This document shows, piece by piece, positions 63,782 through 64,000 of a DNA stretch of 64,000 nt. The notes under the pieces are model-generated. The model had not been told where the DNA came from and ran no database searches. It was given only the letters and a program-made list of their open reading frames with translations. Within the stretch, counting starts at the first letter, position 1; each line of letters opens with the position of its first letter. Where the stretch lies: NCBI GenBank assembly GCA_027485675.1, contig JAIXQP010000050.1:62001-126000 (forward strand), read 5' to 3'. The position numbers and the translations under genes are program-made. Source of the stretch: Terriglobales bacterium (GTDB lineage Bacteria; Acidobacteriota; Terriglobia; Bryobacterales; Bryobacteraceae).

Positions 63782-64000
63782 TTAGCCCTCGTTCTTGCCG
63801 AAGGTCACGAGTTGCAGGCTCTTCACGCTCGCCTCGACGATGTTTTTCTGCGAGTCCAGGCCACCCAGAATCGCATCCACGGCTTGCAACCGTTCGGCGG
63901 CCACCCGCTGCATCAATTCGAGGCGAGTGGTAAGGATCTCCACCTGTTCGGCCAACCGTTTATCCGTCGCGTCAATCCGTGCCGTCTCATTGGCGATCAG
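63782..64000 (-). CDS. coiled-coil protein, 5'-truncated by window edge
   Basis: The frame runs off the right end; the last 72 codons are visible, stop TAA at 63784-63782. The visible part is a heptad-like coiled coil (RLAEQVEILTTRLELMQRVA; LQAVDAILGGLDSQKNIVEA) ending SLQLVTFGKNEG. Family unknown. It precedes the 106-residue gene by six bases on the same strand, so they probably form an operon with a start outside the window. Confidence 0.65.
   Translation of the reverse strand: MIANETARIDATDKRLAEQVEILTTRLELMQRVAAERLQAVDAILGGLDSQKNIVEASVKSLQLVTFGKNEG

Overview
The window reads as a high-GC chromosome segment from an acidobacterium, most likely of the Solibacter/Bryobacter type. The evidence is the gene content: two very large Oar-like TonB-dependent outer-membrane proteins with a carboxypeptidase-regulatory N-terminus, a PSCyt1-DUF1549-DUF1553 protein next to a DUF1501 protein, many Tat-tagged enzymes, ThuA-like and NIPSNAP secreted proteins. 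This is inference from content; no rRNA marker is present and I recognised no tRNA, CRISPR array, insertion sequence or prophage.

Layout. 1-5.7 kb: end of a TPR protein, an M2 (ACE-type) dipeptidase coupled to it, and the first Oar-like protein. 5.8-13 kb: a chemoreceptor, a Tat-tagged Gfo/Idh/MocA protein and the divergent PSCyt1/DUF1501 operon. 13-19.6 kb: a Tat-tagged DegT-type protein with a frameshifted small gene coupled behind it, a PIN toxin-antitoxin pair, a translationally coupled rpiB-deoC-rsbU operon, a nickel/cobalt transporter and a small secreted Lys-rich protein. 19.7-25.3 kb: a two-component pair, a secreted double cyclophilin, a ThuA-like protein and GAPDH. 25.3-31.3 kb: the second Oar-like protein, an unknown 523-residue protein and thiG. 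31.3-48.6 kb: a type VI secretion locus (tssB, tssC, hcp, tagJ, tssA, tssE, tssF, tssG, tssH/clpV, vgrG, a LysM/peptidoglycan-binding protein, an unknown 673-residue protein, a PAAR protein) behind a near-consensus sigma-70 promoter. It builds sheath, tube, most of the baseplate, recycling ATPase and spike, but no TssJ, TssK, TssL or TssM is encoded in the window. 48.7-55.7 kb: a serine hydrolase, an esterase, an MFS carrier, a choice-of-anchor-I type beta-propeller, an AcuI-like reductase and a NIPSNAP protein. 55.8-61.6 kb: an AddB-like and an AddA-like recombination nuclease/helicase pair. 61.5-64 kb: a methyltransferase and three unrecognised genes.

The most unusual structure is at 58180-58695, between the AddB-like and AddA-like genes. 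Four micro-ORFs, each made of the start of the AddA-like gene fused to the tail of the AddB-like gene, are chained to each other and to both flanking genes by 8-base ATGNCTGA start/stop overlaps. Their length differences are multiples of three, and they lack the P-loop and most of the iron-sulfur cysteines. Other window-scale signals are a -10-like hexamer 6-9 bases before many start codons (leaderless transcription), five divergent gene pairs whose start codons are only 20-31 bp apart around a symmetric -10 element, and a sign change of GC skew on the + strand near the T6SS locus that would fit a replication-terminus region.
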